NCBI RefSeq assembly: GCF_020085105.1
Contig: NC_058060.1
Coordinates: 4,837,423-4,901,422 of the forward strand
Length of the DNA: 64,000 nucleotides
Source of the DNA: Siniperca chuatsi
Taxonomy: Eukaryota > Chordata > Actinopteri > Centrarchiformes > Sinipercidae
Reading direction: 5' to 3'
Of the stretch, positions 45,193-58,121 are shown piece after piece (positions within the stretch are counted from its first letter, which is position 1; each line of letters opens with the position of its first letter). The translations under genes were made by a program, and so were the position numbers. Below the pieces are notes generated by a model. The model did no database searches. It was given only the letters and a program-made list of their open reading frames with translations, and was not told the DNA's origin.

Positions 45193-46378
45193 GCATATGG
45201 CAACTCACTCACCAGAAAAAAACCACAAGTGTTCATACTGTGAGAAAATGTTCCACCGCAAGGATCACTTAAAGAATCACCTACACACTCATGACCCTTA
45301 CAAGGAGGCGTTCACCTGTCAGGAGTGTGGCAAGAGCTACAACACCAAGCTGGGCTTCAAACGCCACCTTGCCCTCCATGCCGCCAACAGTGGAGACCTC
45401 ACTTGCCAAGTGTGCCTGCAGCCATTCCCCAGCACTGGGGTTCTTCTGGAACACCTCAAAACACACGCTGGCAAGTCCTCTGGTGGAACCAAAGAGAAAA
45501 AGCATCACTGCGAGCATTGTGAGCGGCGATTTTACACCCGTAAAGACGTGCGACGCCACATGGTGGTGCACACTGGACGCAAGGACTTCCTTTGTCAGTA
45601 CTGTGCCCAGCGCTTTGGTAGGAAGGACCACCTGACACGTCATGTGAAAAAGAGCCACGCCCGGGAGCTGCTGAGGGTAAAAACTGAGCCAGCAGATTCG
45701 CTGGAGCCCGTTGTCTACGACTTGGTGTCTGGGGGCATCAAAGGCGAGCTCCCAGGAATGCTGGTGCAGAGGCCGCACCAGTCCAACATGTACACAGGCC
45801 CCGTCCTGGACACAGAGCCCTTCCCCACCCCCTTTTCTTTAAAGTACCCACTGGGCTCCAACTTTACCTCATACACTGTCTCCTCCCAGGAGCGGGAGCA
45901 GAATCTAAAGGGAGAACTGGAGACATACCTGATGGAGCTGCAGAGCAGCATGCCCTCCTCATCCTCTGCAGCCCAAGAACCCCAACTCTCCTCCTCCAAA
46001 CTTGTGTTGGAGACTCAAGTTGGCATGCAGGAGGAAGCAAGCCAGGAGATGTCCCTGTCCAAAATGTCTACACCGATGGCAGAAACCACCGCAGGTGACT
46101 CTCTGGCCTCATCCTCTTCTCTGATGGACTTCTCACAACTTTTCAACTTCCTGCCGCTCAACGGGCCTCCATACAACCAGGCAGGGGGAAGCGGGGGGCA
46201 GGGAGTTGTCTATCCACCCAACGAAGAGCCCACACCTCTCGTCCAACTGCCCCCCCAGCCACCAGAAGGCCCAGAGGCTGCAGAGAATCCGCTTCAAGGG
46301 CTCTCTGCAGCCTCCTCCTTCATATCCAACCTGAGCGCTCCCACCACACTGCCCCGTTTCCACCAAGCTTTTCAATGA
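45193..46378 (+). CDS. plag1: plag1 second coding exon (fingers 2-7 and C-terminus)
   Basis: It completes finger 2 (HMATH) and encodes fingers 3-7: [68 protein letters not shown] and [23 protein letters not shown] site, a sumoylation-type motif also present in mammalian PLAG1, follows the fingers. A Ser/Pro/Gln-rich activation region contains [17 protein letters not shown], and the protein ends [11 protein letters not shown], identical to the human terminus as I recall it. The stop codon is TGA at 46376-46378. The total protein is 477 residues, against about 500 for human. The shortening lies in the divergent region between fingers and activation domain. The gene is expected to act in growth control and is antiparallel to chchd7. 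Confidence 0.95.
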
Positions 46379-49300
46379 TCCAGTATGTACTGCGCATGGC
46401 ACACAAGCACTCTAACACTCACATACTGACACACATGATGAGCTACAGTACACAACCACACCGACAGACACAGAAACAAGATGCCAGTAACACGTTTGAA
46501 GATATTAGCACTTCTGTCCATTTAATATGACAACATGAGCAGACTCTAACACACGCAACAGACACATGATGAGCAACACTGACAGCAGCACACACACATA
46601 CAACACACACACAAACCAAGGTTTGGCTTAATCAGCTTTCTAATTTCTACTGTTGTAGGGATGTCTTCTTTTCACCTATCAAGCTTTTTATTGACAAGGC
46701 AAATCTTCACCACCAGTATTCCTAGTGATGTGCTCACATAATAGCAGAAGAATGATCCTCTTGTGCTGGCTGTTAATGCAAATACAATTTCCAAATGCTC
46801 AGTTTCTTGCTATTTGCAAGTTTTATAACCTATCATGATCTGTTCTGATTACCAGGAGAAACTACTTTTCAAAGACCTGCAAGCTACAATATACATATAC
46901 ATCTTTAATCGCAGCACAAGCAATATAATTCAACCTTGGGCATAAAGTTTCGGTGCAGCACTGCTCTGTGCACTGCACTACTAACGTAAGTGCAAAAACA
47001 CGCCACATACACATTAACAGAGCAAAAATGTTTTTTCCGCAATAATGTGGACACAGCTTAACTGTAACAGTGAGCTGTGTCAGTTTAAACATGAATTAGC
47101 CTTTTGGGAGTTGGAGAATTGTCACATAGATTAATGATAATAGTAATTTGATTGCAGATTGATTTTCTTTTCTTTCCCTAACCCCACATGCTTTAGAATA
47201 GATTGACCTTAGTATGCAGATTTTGCATTGTGTATTGTTTTTGTGCAGCACTTTGAACTTTGTGATGTCATCTGTCATCACAGTTGACCGTTGTTTTATG
47301 TCTTTCTTATTTGTGGTAGGGACCAATCTGTAGTTTTGGGATGTTTTCACCCATTTCACCCATCATCTGCTATAAGTGACGGCTGAAGCGTACCAGATTT
47401 TGGATACATTTTTTTTGCAAAGTTCCAGGCAGCTATTGCGTTTCATTAATTTCTAATCTGTATGGAAATCAATTTACTTGAGTCAGGTGACCATGTCTGC
47501 TTGTATTTTTGTCAATAACATCACTGTAATATATTCCCTTACAACTGCATTGCCATGCAGTACAATGGTGTCACATTGTCAGCAGTAAAAGCAGACCTAA
47601 TGTTCACTGTGCTGGATTAGATAACCCGGTTTCAAGTCTCTGCAAGTTTATTTCCAATACGTAGTGAAATTATAGGAAACCAACGGATTCCTGGAAGGTG
47701 GCAAATATGCGATAAAGGATTTTTAGCATAAAGTTAACGTATATGTGATTAGTAGTAAATAGGCTAAAACATGCAAAAACATCGGTCTGGTTCTTTTGAC
47801 CAATCCATAAAGCAGAAGTTTATTTATGTTGATATAGACAAGGAACGGAGTAGGAACTACTGAGCAACAGTATTACAGTTTTATATTTAATTTTCGTAGC
47901 TGGAGAATTAAGTTAAAACTTGACCAGAAAATCTACCAACAGTGGGGACATTTTCATAAAAGCTGAAATGTGTCTTTTACGGAGTTTCTTAGTTATCCCC
48001 AACCCCAAACCAAAGTCAACCAAACACAGCTGGCTTCTACCTGCTGAAACATTACTGTAGACTGTACAGGTAGAACAGAACTGAAAAATCTCATCAGGGT
48101 ATTTCAGCATACAGCAGAGAATGAATTGACACCAAGGGCTGTCGTCCTCCAATTTTCCCCCCTAAACACCCTTTCCACCACACACACAGTATCCCCACTT
48201 GGAGAGTTAAGATCAGCCATGTATCTGGATTAACAGGCACCAGTTTCGTCACAGAAAACTGACAAATTACGCTCTAATACATGACACAAAAACACACACA
48301 ACCATTCACTGCTTCAGATCCTTACCCAGTCAGCTAGCTAAAAGGATCCACGTTAACCACCCTAGTAGAGCTATATTTTAGTAGGAGTGAGTACTACAGG
48401 CCCAATGTGTCATTACTGATAGTTTTGAACATAGCTACCGAGATGTTCCACTCTCCCCATGTTCATTGTGCCTTATTTTTCAAAGATTATAAAAAACTAT
48501 TTTATCAAAGACCACAAAGAAAGCACTCCGTCAAGGATGAAGGAAGGTATCACTGCAAAAATGCAAATCCCACACAAAGTATCTCATTTCATTTCTTTCC
48601 TGTCTGTAGTCAAGCACCTGTGCCTTTAATAGGACTTAGATTTCTATGAAAATTACCTTGTTTGTGACTTTTGGACTGAAACTAAACTTTTTGGAGTGGA
48701 TTGGATGTGAAAGATACAGAAAGGTCTTTTTTCACCTAGTACCATTCAATTTTATGTATCATAAAACGTCATTGCAAGGGTGCTATGCAAAAGTGAACCA
48801 TAAAAATGCATATTGGGGACTAGAAAAATAATTTTTCAAGAAAACAAATTTTTACAATGTGCACCACCAATACGCGCATTAACAGTGAAATGAGCAATTA
48901 CCAGATTAATCGCAAATATGACAAAAGGTATGGTCAGTTTACCAAATATTCCAGCCACTCTTGCTATCTTTGAACCAAGAGCTAGATATAGAATAGAAAT
49001 ATAAAATATGCATACAATGTAGAACTCCTCAATGGTATATAAAGTAATTTTAACATTATGTTAAACTGCCAAATTTAGCTGCAATTTTGGTAATTTAATC
49101 TTTTGAGTGACTATGCCACACATCGGTAGTCATTCGATTTTTAAAGCCTGACTTAAATGTTTTCCTCAGAACTTGTGCAGAGGCTTGTGAGGTGTGACTT
49201 GGATGGAAAACATGCTTTACTATGTTGTGCTTCCATTAAAACTCAACATGCAGGTTTCCTGAACCTCATTCATAAATAATGCAAACATACTGTAAGCTCC

Positions 49301-49840
49301 ACTAAGTTCCAAAATACTTCATAGTTTAGAATAAGCTCAGCAGTTTGATGGTGAAAATAAATGTCCACAGCCACATGTTCTGACTTCCTCTGGCATGGCT
49401 CCACTTTATGTTTAGATTAAGTGGAAGTCGCCCCCTAAAACACAAAACACATGTTAGTCCTGTAGGTTTTGACTGCTCTGCCTAAATATGTGAACATTAA
49501 CTCTCTGAAAACTAAAACATGATGGAGCTGGGAGACATAAAGGCTCTGTTTACACTTACACAATAATTGAAATAGTAATTGAAATTCTGATTGTAAATAA
49601 AAAGGAAATAGTTGGTATGTGGATAGAGATTCATTGTAATTGCTCTTTAATGATAACAGCAATGAAAACTTCTCACAGTGTGCTTACTTATGCTGCTGGA
49701 AAATTATATTTACATATTTCAACAACACTGCAGTAATACAGAATATCGTGAGCTTGGAATTCTAAGGTTCATATGAATTTTAAAATCAATCAAAAGATGG
49801 CAATAGAAGACTATAGTGTCATTAACAATAATTATTTGAA
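46379..49840 (+). other. plag1 3' flank, probably including a long 3' UTR
   Basis: No coding exon was recognised. The first 250 bp are CA-rich ('cacacacatacaacacacac'). Vertebrate PLAG1 transcripts carry long 3' UTRs, so a good part of this may be transcribed. No unambiguous poly(A) signal close to the stop was found. Confidence 0.4.
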
Positions 49841-49841
49841 G

Positions 49842-50592
49842 GGTTCCTTTTTTAAAAATGTGTCTGTGGGCGCCCGCCCCTTTTTATATTTAGCTTTTTA
49901 AAGAACTGGATCCAGTCTGAATCAAACAACCAATCAGGCTTAGCTAGCACGTAACTAGCCAATCATAGCAACTCTGTACAAGCAAGTCTACAATACGTGT
50001 CTTGGTTCCTCCCTTCCAGAGGCATGTAGAAAGGTATGTTACATGAGCAGAGTGTAATGCTTTCAGACAGGGCTTGGAGCAGGAGAGGGCCATGGCGTAA
50101 CTTATGTTATTTTATCTTTATTGTGCACTGTGTGCTTATGGTGCTTGTGGTCCAGTGGGGCTTTGACCACATCCAGCTTTGCCCTTCCCTCTACATGGCT
50201 CTGCTCCCTTCCTCTCAGCTAGGTTTAGTGAATTATTTTCCAATACCTCCTTTGCCTACAACAGCATATAGTAGGTGACAAAACAGGCTAAAAGAAGGAA
50301 GACCTTGGAGGAGAAGAGAGAAAAAGAAAGCGCTAAATTAAAAATAGAGAGCCAAGGCTAACAACAGGATAGCCACAGAAACGTTTGTTATCTTATTTTT
50401 GCTAAGTTAGCTTAATTTAGTTGGCTTGGTTAGATATCAACATAGCACTTGTTGTACTGCTACCGTTACCACTTGTCAAGAAGGAATAGGGCAACCTCTC
50501 CATTGCTCTTCAGCCCCTTACACTCCCAGTTTTTAAAAATGCAAAGGGACAGGCGCCCACAGACACACATTTTTTTAAAGGAAAACCTTCAA
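49842..50592. mobile_element. Non-autonomous DNA transposon with about 50-bp terminal inverted repeats
   Basis: The left end (49842-49890: ggttcctttttt, then aaatgtgtctgtgggcgccc) and the right end (50530-50590: ggcgcccacagacacacatt, then a T-run and aaaggaaaacc) are imperfect inverted copies extending past the GGCGCC core into 'cgcccctttttata' / 'tgcaaagggacaggcg'. There is no transposase-like frame between them. The target duplication is unclear. Confidence 0.65.
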
Positions 50593-53500
50593 TTAAATAT
50601 TGTTAGTGACATACAATGGTCAAAATTATAATGAAATAATATTGCCTACTTTCAATTCTTGAGATGGTATGTTTTTGGGCTATTTTCTGCAGTCAGCCAG
50701 GGCTTCTAACCAAACCATCAAGAGGGGTGCTTCTCAGCATTGTCTGAGACTTTTGTTAATTTACAGATTTAGAGTAAAGTCGAAGCTGTATGTAGTAAAG
50801 CTCCACTCAGCATGGCATATACTGCTAATGAAACAGTGGTTGATGTTTGGTCATGAGTAGTGAAGAGAATCAATGAGCACTAGATGCATTTCATCTCAGA
50901 TGGACAGTCAGTGCAGATACCTCAGTGCCTCAATCACTCCACACAGACACAAATGCACATTTCCACCATGTCTTCTTTCAACATGAAGTCATGCACAGTA
51001 GCTTCACTGTTCAGTCATCAGTGTGGACACAATCATATTTCATATACAAATCATACATTGTAAACAGAAGTTGTGCCTTTTTTCATGGAATACTTTAACA
51101 TATCAACTGTTTGCTGTCATTAAAAATGAATGTGGAAAATACTAAAGGGCCTTTCTTAAGAAAATTGGCACAAATAACGGCTGTGTTGGAACAGATGCAT
51201 GTCCCATATATATTTTTATACATTGTTTCTCACAGGTTAACCATTACAGTAACATCCACTAACATCACCATTCACTTATAACCCTCTAAATTCTGTTAAT
51301 GATTCCAAAAATTCCAAAGATATATGCAGGAATGATGCACAAGACATCTAGAATTTTTGAAAGTCCATTTAAAAACATGGAGTCTTGAGTTTGAATATTG
51401 GACTGTGTAAAAATTATAGACCTTGAAAGAAGGGTTGGAACAAGCAGATACAGAATACATCTGTGATAATAAGTAGACCTATAAAGTGAAAAACTGAGGT
51501 TCAAGAGATATTTTGCTAACAACAAAATCCTAGAAAACTACAGTTAGCACTGATGCATCACTTTGACATGTCATTAGCGACTGCCATTACCTCTCTGGAC
51601 TGTGTTGTACATTTAGATTTTCTAAATGTGGTAGTGTTGCATTGAATACTTAGTTTGGGTTAGCCTCATTTGTGACCTTAGCACCCTGTATGTCACTCCA
51701 TGATTCAGTTGCATAGCATTCCCAATGTAAACCTTAGGGGAAAAGCCAAAACTTTTTTCTTTCTTTTTTTCAACCTGGCAAAAATTTCTTGCCTGACCGT
51801 AAACATCTGTGAGATCACAAAAATGCATTTAAAGATGCAACCTGCTCCTGGAAAATAAAATGTAGATTTTCCCACTAAGGTTTGTGTAGCGGTAACATAC
51901 AGGATACATAGGTCACAAATGGGGCTATGTTTGGGTTAGTTGTCAGTGCTATTCCAGTTACTTATTCTTTGACCCAGTAGTTCCGGATTTAAATCAAACT
52001 TTAAATAAAAATAGAAATTTTCACATATTTTAGGTGCTGGCTTGCAGGCATACATAAAAAAAGGGAAAGCAAACTTTGTGTCTGTCTGCTTATATTTGGA
52101 CAATATTTGACATTTAAAATTCATCATGTGACCAAAGTTCCATACTTAGCTCACATGATGACAAGTGAACAAACTCCATAAGAACTGAGCAAACTCAATT
52201 TGCTGATGAAAATTGAGTTTGCTCAATTTTGTTTAAAGGGCCGCACAAAATCTACTAAATGGACCTTTTAGTTAAGATTATTTTGTCAAACTACTGTTCT
52301 CATGGTCAAGAATGAACTTTCATGCTCAACATTTGAGTACTGTTGCTTTTTTTGTAAAATGAAAAAAAAGGTTTTGTAGAAAAACTGTTTTGGTATCAGT
52401 AGAAAAACTCTGGTATCATATTGACACATATTGAAAATTTTCAATCAATTATCAGCCCTACAACAACGTAACTGAAGGATGAAAAGCCACAAAGGCAATG
52501 TTAGCTGATGTATATTATTTCAGAAAAACAAAGATTACATATTTCATCTGTAGAACAGACATAATTTTGGACACTTGTCCTTTTTATACCTTCAAGAGAC
52601 ATTGGACTGCACACTATATTGCAAAAATGTGAACTTTATAGCTTGCAAAAATTTTGCTGAACTTCACTTTTTCCCTTCCACCACAGCAGTTAACAGATGG
52701 TGCATCTTACTTCCATGAAATGTTTCATGCATATATAACGCAATAGTGTTATCATTTACCTCACATACTCATCTTGTTTTTGTGCTCCAAGATTCAAAAA
52801 TGATGATGAACTAGAAGTGTTAAGTTCCCATTTTCCCTTCCTGAATGACAGGACTTGATGAGATATGAATAGAGACAATACTTTTCTGGGTTGTGTGATA
52901 TGTAGAGTAGAATGTGTAATGTTTCAAAGCATTTATGGAAGTTTGCTATTTGTATCTTGTGAAGGTTTGTGGTTTTACAAGAGATGTTAGCAAGCCGCTT
53001 TTTTTTTTTTTGGTAATCATAGCACTTTTTTGTAAATTGAATGCCTTTATTTCCTCCAATACCTTTTGTTTAAAACCTTTTATTACAAATGTATAGATGA
53101 TGTATTTAGCTCTTTTAGAGAACAATAACATGTAAATACAATATAAAATGTTTTATTTTTACAGGTACAATTTTGACAGTGTTTTTCCTATCAAAGTGTC
53201 ATTTTTGCTTTACTTGCACAAGTGTTCTGTGTATCTCATTGAGGGGTCTTTTAACAAATAATGTACCTTAAACACAGATTTTTGTAGGCCTAGTTTTTCG
53301 GAAGGTCTTTTTTGACTATTCAACCACTGGTTTAGGTGAGAGCACAGACAATAATTAAGCTTAAACGGATGGTTATATAGCACTTAATTATATCATCTTG
53401 TCATGGGTTGTTTAATTAGTTGTTAAAAAGACAAACAAGATATATGTTGAGATGATTTTGTCCTCTTCTATCATTCTTTTACCTCCGTGTGACATTATGG

Positions 53501-55900
53501 AAAATTTTTTACTTGATTTCTTAGTGGTTTCTGTCTGAAAGTTGTTGCATGAACACAAATTTTACAATCAGCTTACTGCAGTTTTAACTTGATGTATAAG
53601 TAATATGGACTGTATGACAGAATCCAGGGATCTGATGTGGGGGAAAATAAAAGCAACAGACTGTGGATCAAAGTTGAATGAAAAAAAGCTCTACACATTG
53701 GTATTAGATCATGTTCATAATTCTAAAGCTAATCTAAACCGCGAAAACAAAATATAGGAAAAACAGACTCTCCCATAGTCTTGTAGTGACCAGGCGATAG
53801 GAGGTACTCTTCACTGAGAGGCACAGACCTTTAGCAATTCATGACAAACTCTATAAGCTTCAGTGGTACCAGTGAACTTTATTGAATGTGTATGTAAGAA
53901 ACACTGCAATACTGCAATATATTTTGGTATTGGATCAAGCTGCTAACATACTTTTAAAGCTCCTTAAGGTGCTACAGACCTCTTTTCTAGTTCTTAAATG
54001 TATCGTTTGTACAAACAAAGTATCCAGTTGGCATGTGTGTGCCTGGTTGTATTATATAGCTCCATATATTTTCCTTGTACTGTGACTTTTGTAGTCTTTT
54101 TACAGACTTGCCTGTAATACCCCCTGCCCCCACCCCACCTCCCCACCTGTGTGTTGTTGGAGTCATTGAGGGAGATTGCTCTGAGTGAAGTCACTCAGCA
54201 GAGATGAAGACATTGGTGCTGATGCTGAGAAATCCGACTCCATGGGATGCCATTCAAAATGAGTTGAAGAAGTTCAGAGACAAACTGCATTCCAGCAATG
54301 TTGGTTTTGTTATTTGTTGCATTTCAACAATGCCATCCTGTGACAATGATGGACTAATTTCTAATTCTCAATATTTTACTTCAAATCTATTTTACAAACT
54401 ACTGTTGTATTTTTATAAATATAGGCCTCATAAGGCCTAATAAGTAATTCAGATAAACATATATAAGTAAATATATGTGTATATGTTTATAGGTTGTGTA
54501 AAATAAAAATTAATGCTGCAGCTTTTATCTGTTTGTTTTTAAACATTGACATCATCCAAAGAGGCAGATTATTTATTGTCTGGCAGAATAACCTGATTTG
54601 ATTTACATACCTTGCTGCTATGAAAGAGAAGAGCTGCAGTTGTCAACTCCAGTGTTTTTACACAATGTAATGAAAGTTCAATAAACATAAGAGAAGGATC
54701 CAACTGCATGTCTGTTTGGTCATTCGTAAAAGTGTGTCATTCACTATGATTTTGTTGGAGCCTGTACTTCTGTGTAAGACGGTAGTGCATTTGTTGGGGA
54801 CTATTCTCAGTCACGAATTAATCCTCATTTAGTGCTCTAGTGGGTATTTCTGGCAGCAGGACTGTGTCTTTTGTCTTAAATTTGGTTTACTATCCTACAA
54901 GAGAGAACAGTTTCATCTTTGGCACATATACATTTATGCCAGATTTATGGTGCTGGAAGAAGTGTTCAGAATGATGCAGCTCAAATATGTTCTAGTTAAA
55001 ACAGGATGTGAGTTTGTAATTCTCTTATGTTGTTATTCTCATAAATTGATGTCATTATTTTATTTAATCTTCTGGTAATTCAAAACAAACCCATACAAAT
55101 AGCAAGACAATTTCGATCTATTCACTAAAACACAGTTATAGGGGGCTGGAGTATATCCCAGCATGACAGGCTACCAGTCTGACAGGTAATGTGTACAAAG
55201 CTGTAGTTAGCTGTCTCTGAGTCAAATTTCAACTGAGCCAAGCTACATTTTACTCTGTAGGCTAACTAATTCTCATTGCTGCTCTCACTGTTGTCTGTGT
55301 GTCTTGATATTCATGTTTCTCTCACTTTATCATGATGTCTGTTTGTTTGAAACCCCCATATTTTTGTGGAGTTTCTGGAAAATTCTGAATGTATACACAA
55401 CTGGCCACAATTGCAAGTTTTCATCACTCAGTCCTGCAGATGATCTCAAAAGCTTATTTTGAAGTTCTAAGGATCAGCCAAGGAGGTCAACTTGATCAGT
55501 CGCAAGGGATCAGAACAAAAGAGTGATACAGTTTACCACGAAAAGGCTGGCAGATGATGCAGCACATTGTGTGCTGTCCCATGCTACCATCACCATCTTA
55601 CACTAAAGTAGTTGTTATAATGTGATAATCTGTTCCTGCATGCTGGAAGAGTATCAGTGACTGAAAAGGACATACACAGTCTCCGAGCTGTGTAACATGT
55701 TCCTTGGTGGAGCTCCCTCCCTCAGCCTCATGCTGAATCTATTGTACTTCTAAAACTGTACACTGCACAAAATTGTTCAACTGTCTAGCTGCTGATTAGG
55801 TAGCCCATGGTATGCACACAAGATAGTTACGTTTTGACACATATAAATATCATTGTGCTTTACTACCACAGATGCAAAAAGTGGCTAATTCACCCCGTCC
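50593..55900. other. Intergenic sequence between plag1 and mos
   Basis: AT-rich, without supported exons. One notable perfect hairpin lies at 52186-52225. Short frames here have no resemblance to known proteins. Confidence 0.45.
52186..52225. repeat. Perfect 16-bp inverted repeat (hairpin, 8-nt loop)
   Basis: TGAGCAAACTCAATTT (52186-52201) is followed after 8 bases by its exact reverse complement (52210-52225). The stem is AT-rich and the flanks show no further pairing. Confidence 0.9.
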
Positions 55901-56104
55901 TCCCCTACTGTAGATAGAGTAAACTGAGTTGAACCATCGGGATGAACCCGTTGAACCCAAACAGAAAGCATTACATACTCCACAACACTAAGTGGCGGTG
56001 TGGCTGGCTGTGTTCGTGTGTCTGTGCTGAAAAGCTTTGAGATTGCAGAGCTACTGTTCAGTCAACAGCAGACTTCAAGCTGCACACAGTCTCTACCACG
56101 CGCG

Positions 56105-57121
56105 ATGCCTTCTCCGATCCCCGTGTCCCGCCTGCTGCCCCAAAACATCTACCCCTGTCTGGACTTCGGGACGTGCAGTAGTCCGCTGACCAAACACTCC
56201 CACGGTTCCACCTTACAAGTCCCCGTACAGCGGCTCAATGGCAGAGTCACCAGCCGGCTCTGGTCCTCTGTGATCCACTGGAAGGAGCTGCGCTCCGTCC
56301 AGCCTGTGGGCTCCGGAGGATTCGGCTCAGTCTACAAGGCGGAGTACCTCGGTGAGACCGTCGCACTGAAGAAAGTCAAGAAGTGGACCAAGAACAAGCT
56401 GGCATCCCGGCAGAGCTTCTGGGCCGAACTGAACGCAGCACACCTGCGCCACAGAAACATCGTGCGCGTCATCGCGGCGACCACCTGCGTACCGGCGGAT
56501 TTTGGAGATGAAAGCAGCATCGGAACGATACTGATGGAGTTTGTGGGGAGCAGAAATCTGCAGCAGATCATTTACGGATGTGCTGAGCCGCTGGGGGAGA
56601 ATAGGTGGCTCAGGTACTCCACAGACATTGTACATGGCTTGCGGTTCCTTCATTCCCACACCGTTGTGCATCTGGACATTAAACCAGCTAACGTGTTGGT
56701 GTCAAGTGAAGACGTCTGCAAAATTGCCGATTTTGGCTGTTCTTTGAAACTGGACCGTGGATGTGAAGTGAGCGCTATCAGCCCCCATCTGAGCCACGTA
56801 GGCGGCACGTACACGCACAGAGCCCCGGAGCTGCTGAAAGGCGAGGGAGTGTCTCCGAAAGCGGATATCTTCTCTTTCGGGATCACCTTGTGGCAGCTGA
56901 TCACCAGAGAACAGCCCTACACCGGCGACAGGCAGCACGTGCTCTACGCGGTTGTGGCGCACAACCTGCGACCGTCTGTTCAGAACCATCCGGTGTTTCA
57001 GTCGGAGCAGGGTAGGGTGTATAGGACTCTACTGAGCCAGTGCTGGAGCGGTGAGGGCCGCTGCAGACCCAGTTCCCAGGAGCTGCTGCCTCACCTGGAG
57101 CAGCTGCGCTCCCAGATATGA
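56105..57121 (+). CDS. mos: mos, oocyte serine/threonine kinase (MAPK kinase kinase)
   Basis: A single-exon ORF of 338 codons; vertebrate MOS genes are intronless and the human protein has 346. The ATG at 56105 is chosen because it gives MPSPIP, the conserved N-terminus with Ser3, the stabilising phosphorylation site of Mos. The frame is open further upstream but has no better ATG. Kinase motifs are complete: glycine loop GSGGFGSV (69-76), Lys89 in VALKK, Glu108 in helix C, catalytic HLDIKPANV (Asp191), DFG (209-211), GGTYTHRAPELLKGEG with APE at 240-242, and KADIFSFGITLW. MOS acts in the oocyte cytoplasm, activating MEK1 and then MAPK to drive maturation and hold metaphase II arrest. It is CpG- and GC-richer than its flanks, as expected for coding sequence. 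Nothing suggests loss of function. Confidence 0.97.
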   Translation: MPSPIPVSRLLPQNIYPCLDFGTCSSPLTKHSHGSTLQVPVQRLNGRVTSRLWSSVIHWKELRSVQPVGSGGFGSVYKAEYLGETVALKKVKKWTKNKLASRQSFWAELNAAHLRHRNIVRVIAATTCVPADFGDESSIGTILMEFVGSRNLQQIIYGCAEPLGENRWLRYSTDIVHGLRFLHSHTVVHLDIKPANVLVSSEDVCKIADFGCSLKLDRGCEVSAISPHLSHVGGTYTHRAPELLKGEGVSPKADIFSFGITLWQLITREQPYTGDRQHVLYAVVAHNLRPSVQNHPVFQSEQGRVYRTLLSQCWSGEGRCRPSSQELLPHLEQLRSQI

Positions 57122-57440
57122 GTTTATATTATAGCTGGTGTACAGATATAGGCCTTCTGACAGCTGTGAGTTTTATAAAATGGACAAGTTTAGGAACATT
57201 TTAGTAGGTGCTCTTCTGCAGTGTCAACTTAACAGGAGGAAGCAGTGGACTACCCATTTTCTTATGGCCACCTTCATGCCCAATCCCTTTAACAAAGTAT
57301 ACAATTAAGTGTTCTTGTTTATTGGCCAAAATACAATGTGCATCACAAATTTAAATTACTAGACTACCATAGATGCCTACTTTTAAATTTGGCACATGTA
57401 AAACCCCACAACAAAGCATTTCTTGTAATAAAAACAGCTT
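57122..57440 (+). promoter_or_regulatory. mos: mos 3' UTR with candidate cytoplasmic polyadenylation elements
   Basis: A hexamer AATAAA lies at 57427-57432. TTTTAAAT (57381-57388), which fits the CPE pattern UUUUA(1-3)U, sits 38 nt before it, inside the spacing typical of CPEB-controlled maternal mRNAs. A second TTTTAT is at 57171-57176. In Xenopus and mouse, mos mRNA is translated after CPE-driven polyadenylation. The elements here are sequence matches only. Confidence 0.5.
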
Positions 57441-58120
57441 TGAAATTGTTTGTCATTGCCTGACTGATAGATTTTTGGTTGCAAAATAGTCTCCAACACA
57501 CAATACAATTTTACTTGAGACTACATGTGCCGATTTGAAGTGGCTCCCAATGACTAAGCAATGACACTGTACATTTGTTTTCTTGGCAGTGTGAGTGTCA
57601 TTATTTCAGCCTATTGGCAGAAGTTCATTTGTTGAAAGAAAATGGACCTTTTAAAAATCTGTTTATTTTAGTCCTGCACTGTTAACACGTCATTGTTGTT
57701 TCATTTGCCAACTCAAACCATCCACACTTTGTTACTGTGAGTTCTAACTGACTTTGTTTTAGCATTTTTTTCTTAAACTAAGGAATCAAAATGTGTTGTG
57801 AATTTTATTTGCCATGATGAGATTGTAATATGACATTTAAGTGTGATGGGTTTTCATTAAAATTATTTTTATACTATATATGTATGTTGCTTTTCCTCAT
57901 TATGCTGACAGGTAACCAATTTGTCACAGGGCTAACATGTATAGACAGACAAATACATTTACACCCATGCATTTTAGTTTCTAGTTAACCTGACCTGCAT
58001 TGAGAACATGGGAGGAAACCCACACAGAAACTAAATAACCCAGCTTTTAGATGGGCTCTTACCTTCCTTACATCATGGTTATGGGCAGTAAACAAGAACA
58101 TGTTGAACATGAACACTTGG
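57441..58120. other. Intergenic sequence
   Basis: No gene or repeat border was recognised. Confidence 0.35.
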
Positions 58121-58121
58121 G

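Noticed and set aside
45281-45778. Long minus-strand ORF of 165 codons opposite plag1
   Set aside because: It is a shadow of the GC-rich plag1 coding exon with no family resemblance.
56000-56104. N-terminal extension of mos (35 codons in frame upstream)
   Set aside because: There is no ATG in the extension, and the ATG at 56105 gives the conserved MPSP start.
56327-56989. Minus-strand ORFs opposite mos
   Set aside because: These are shadows of the kinase coding sequence.
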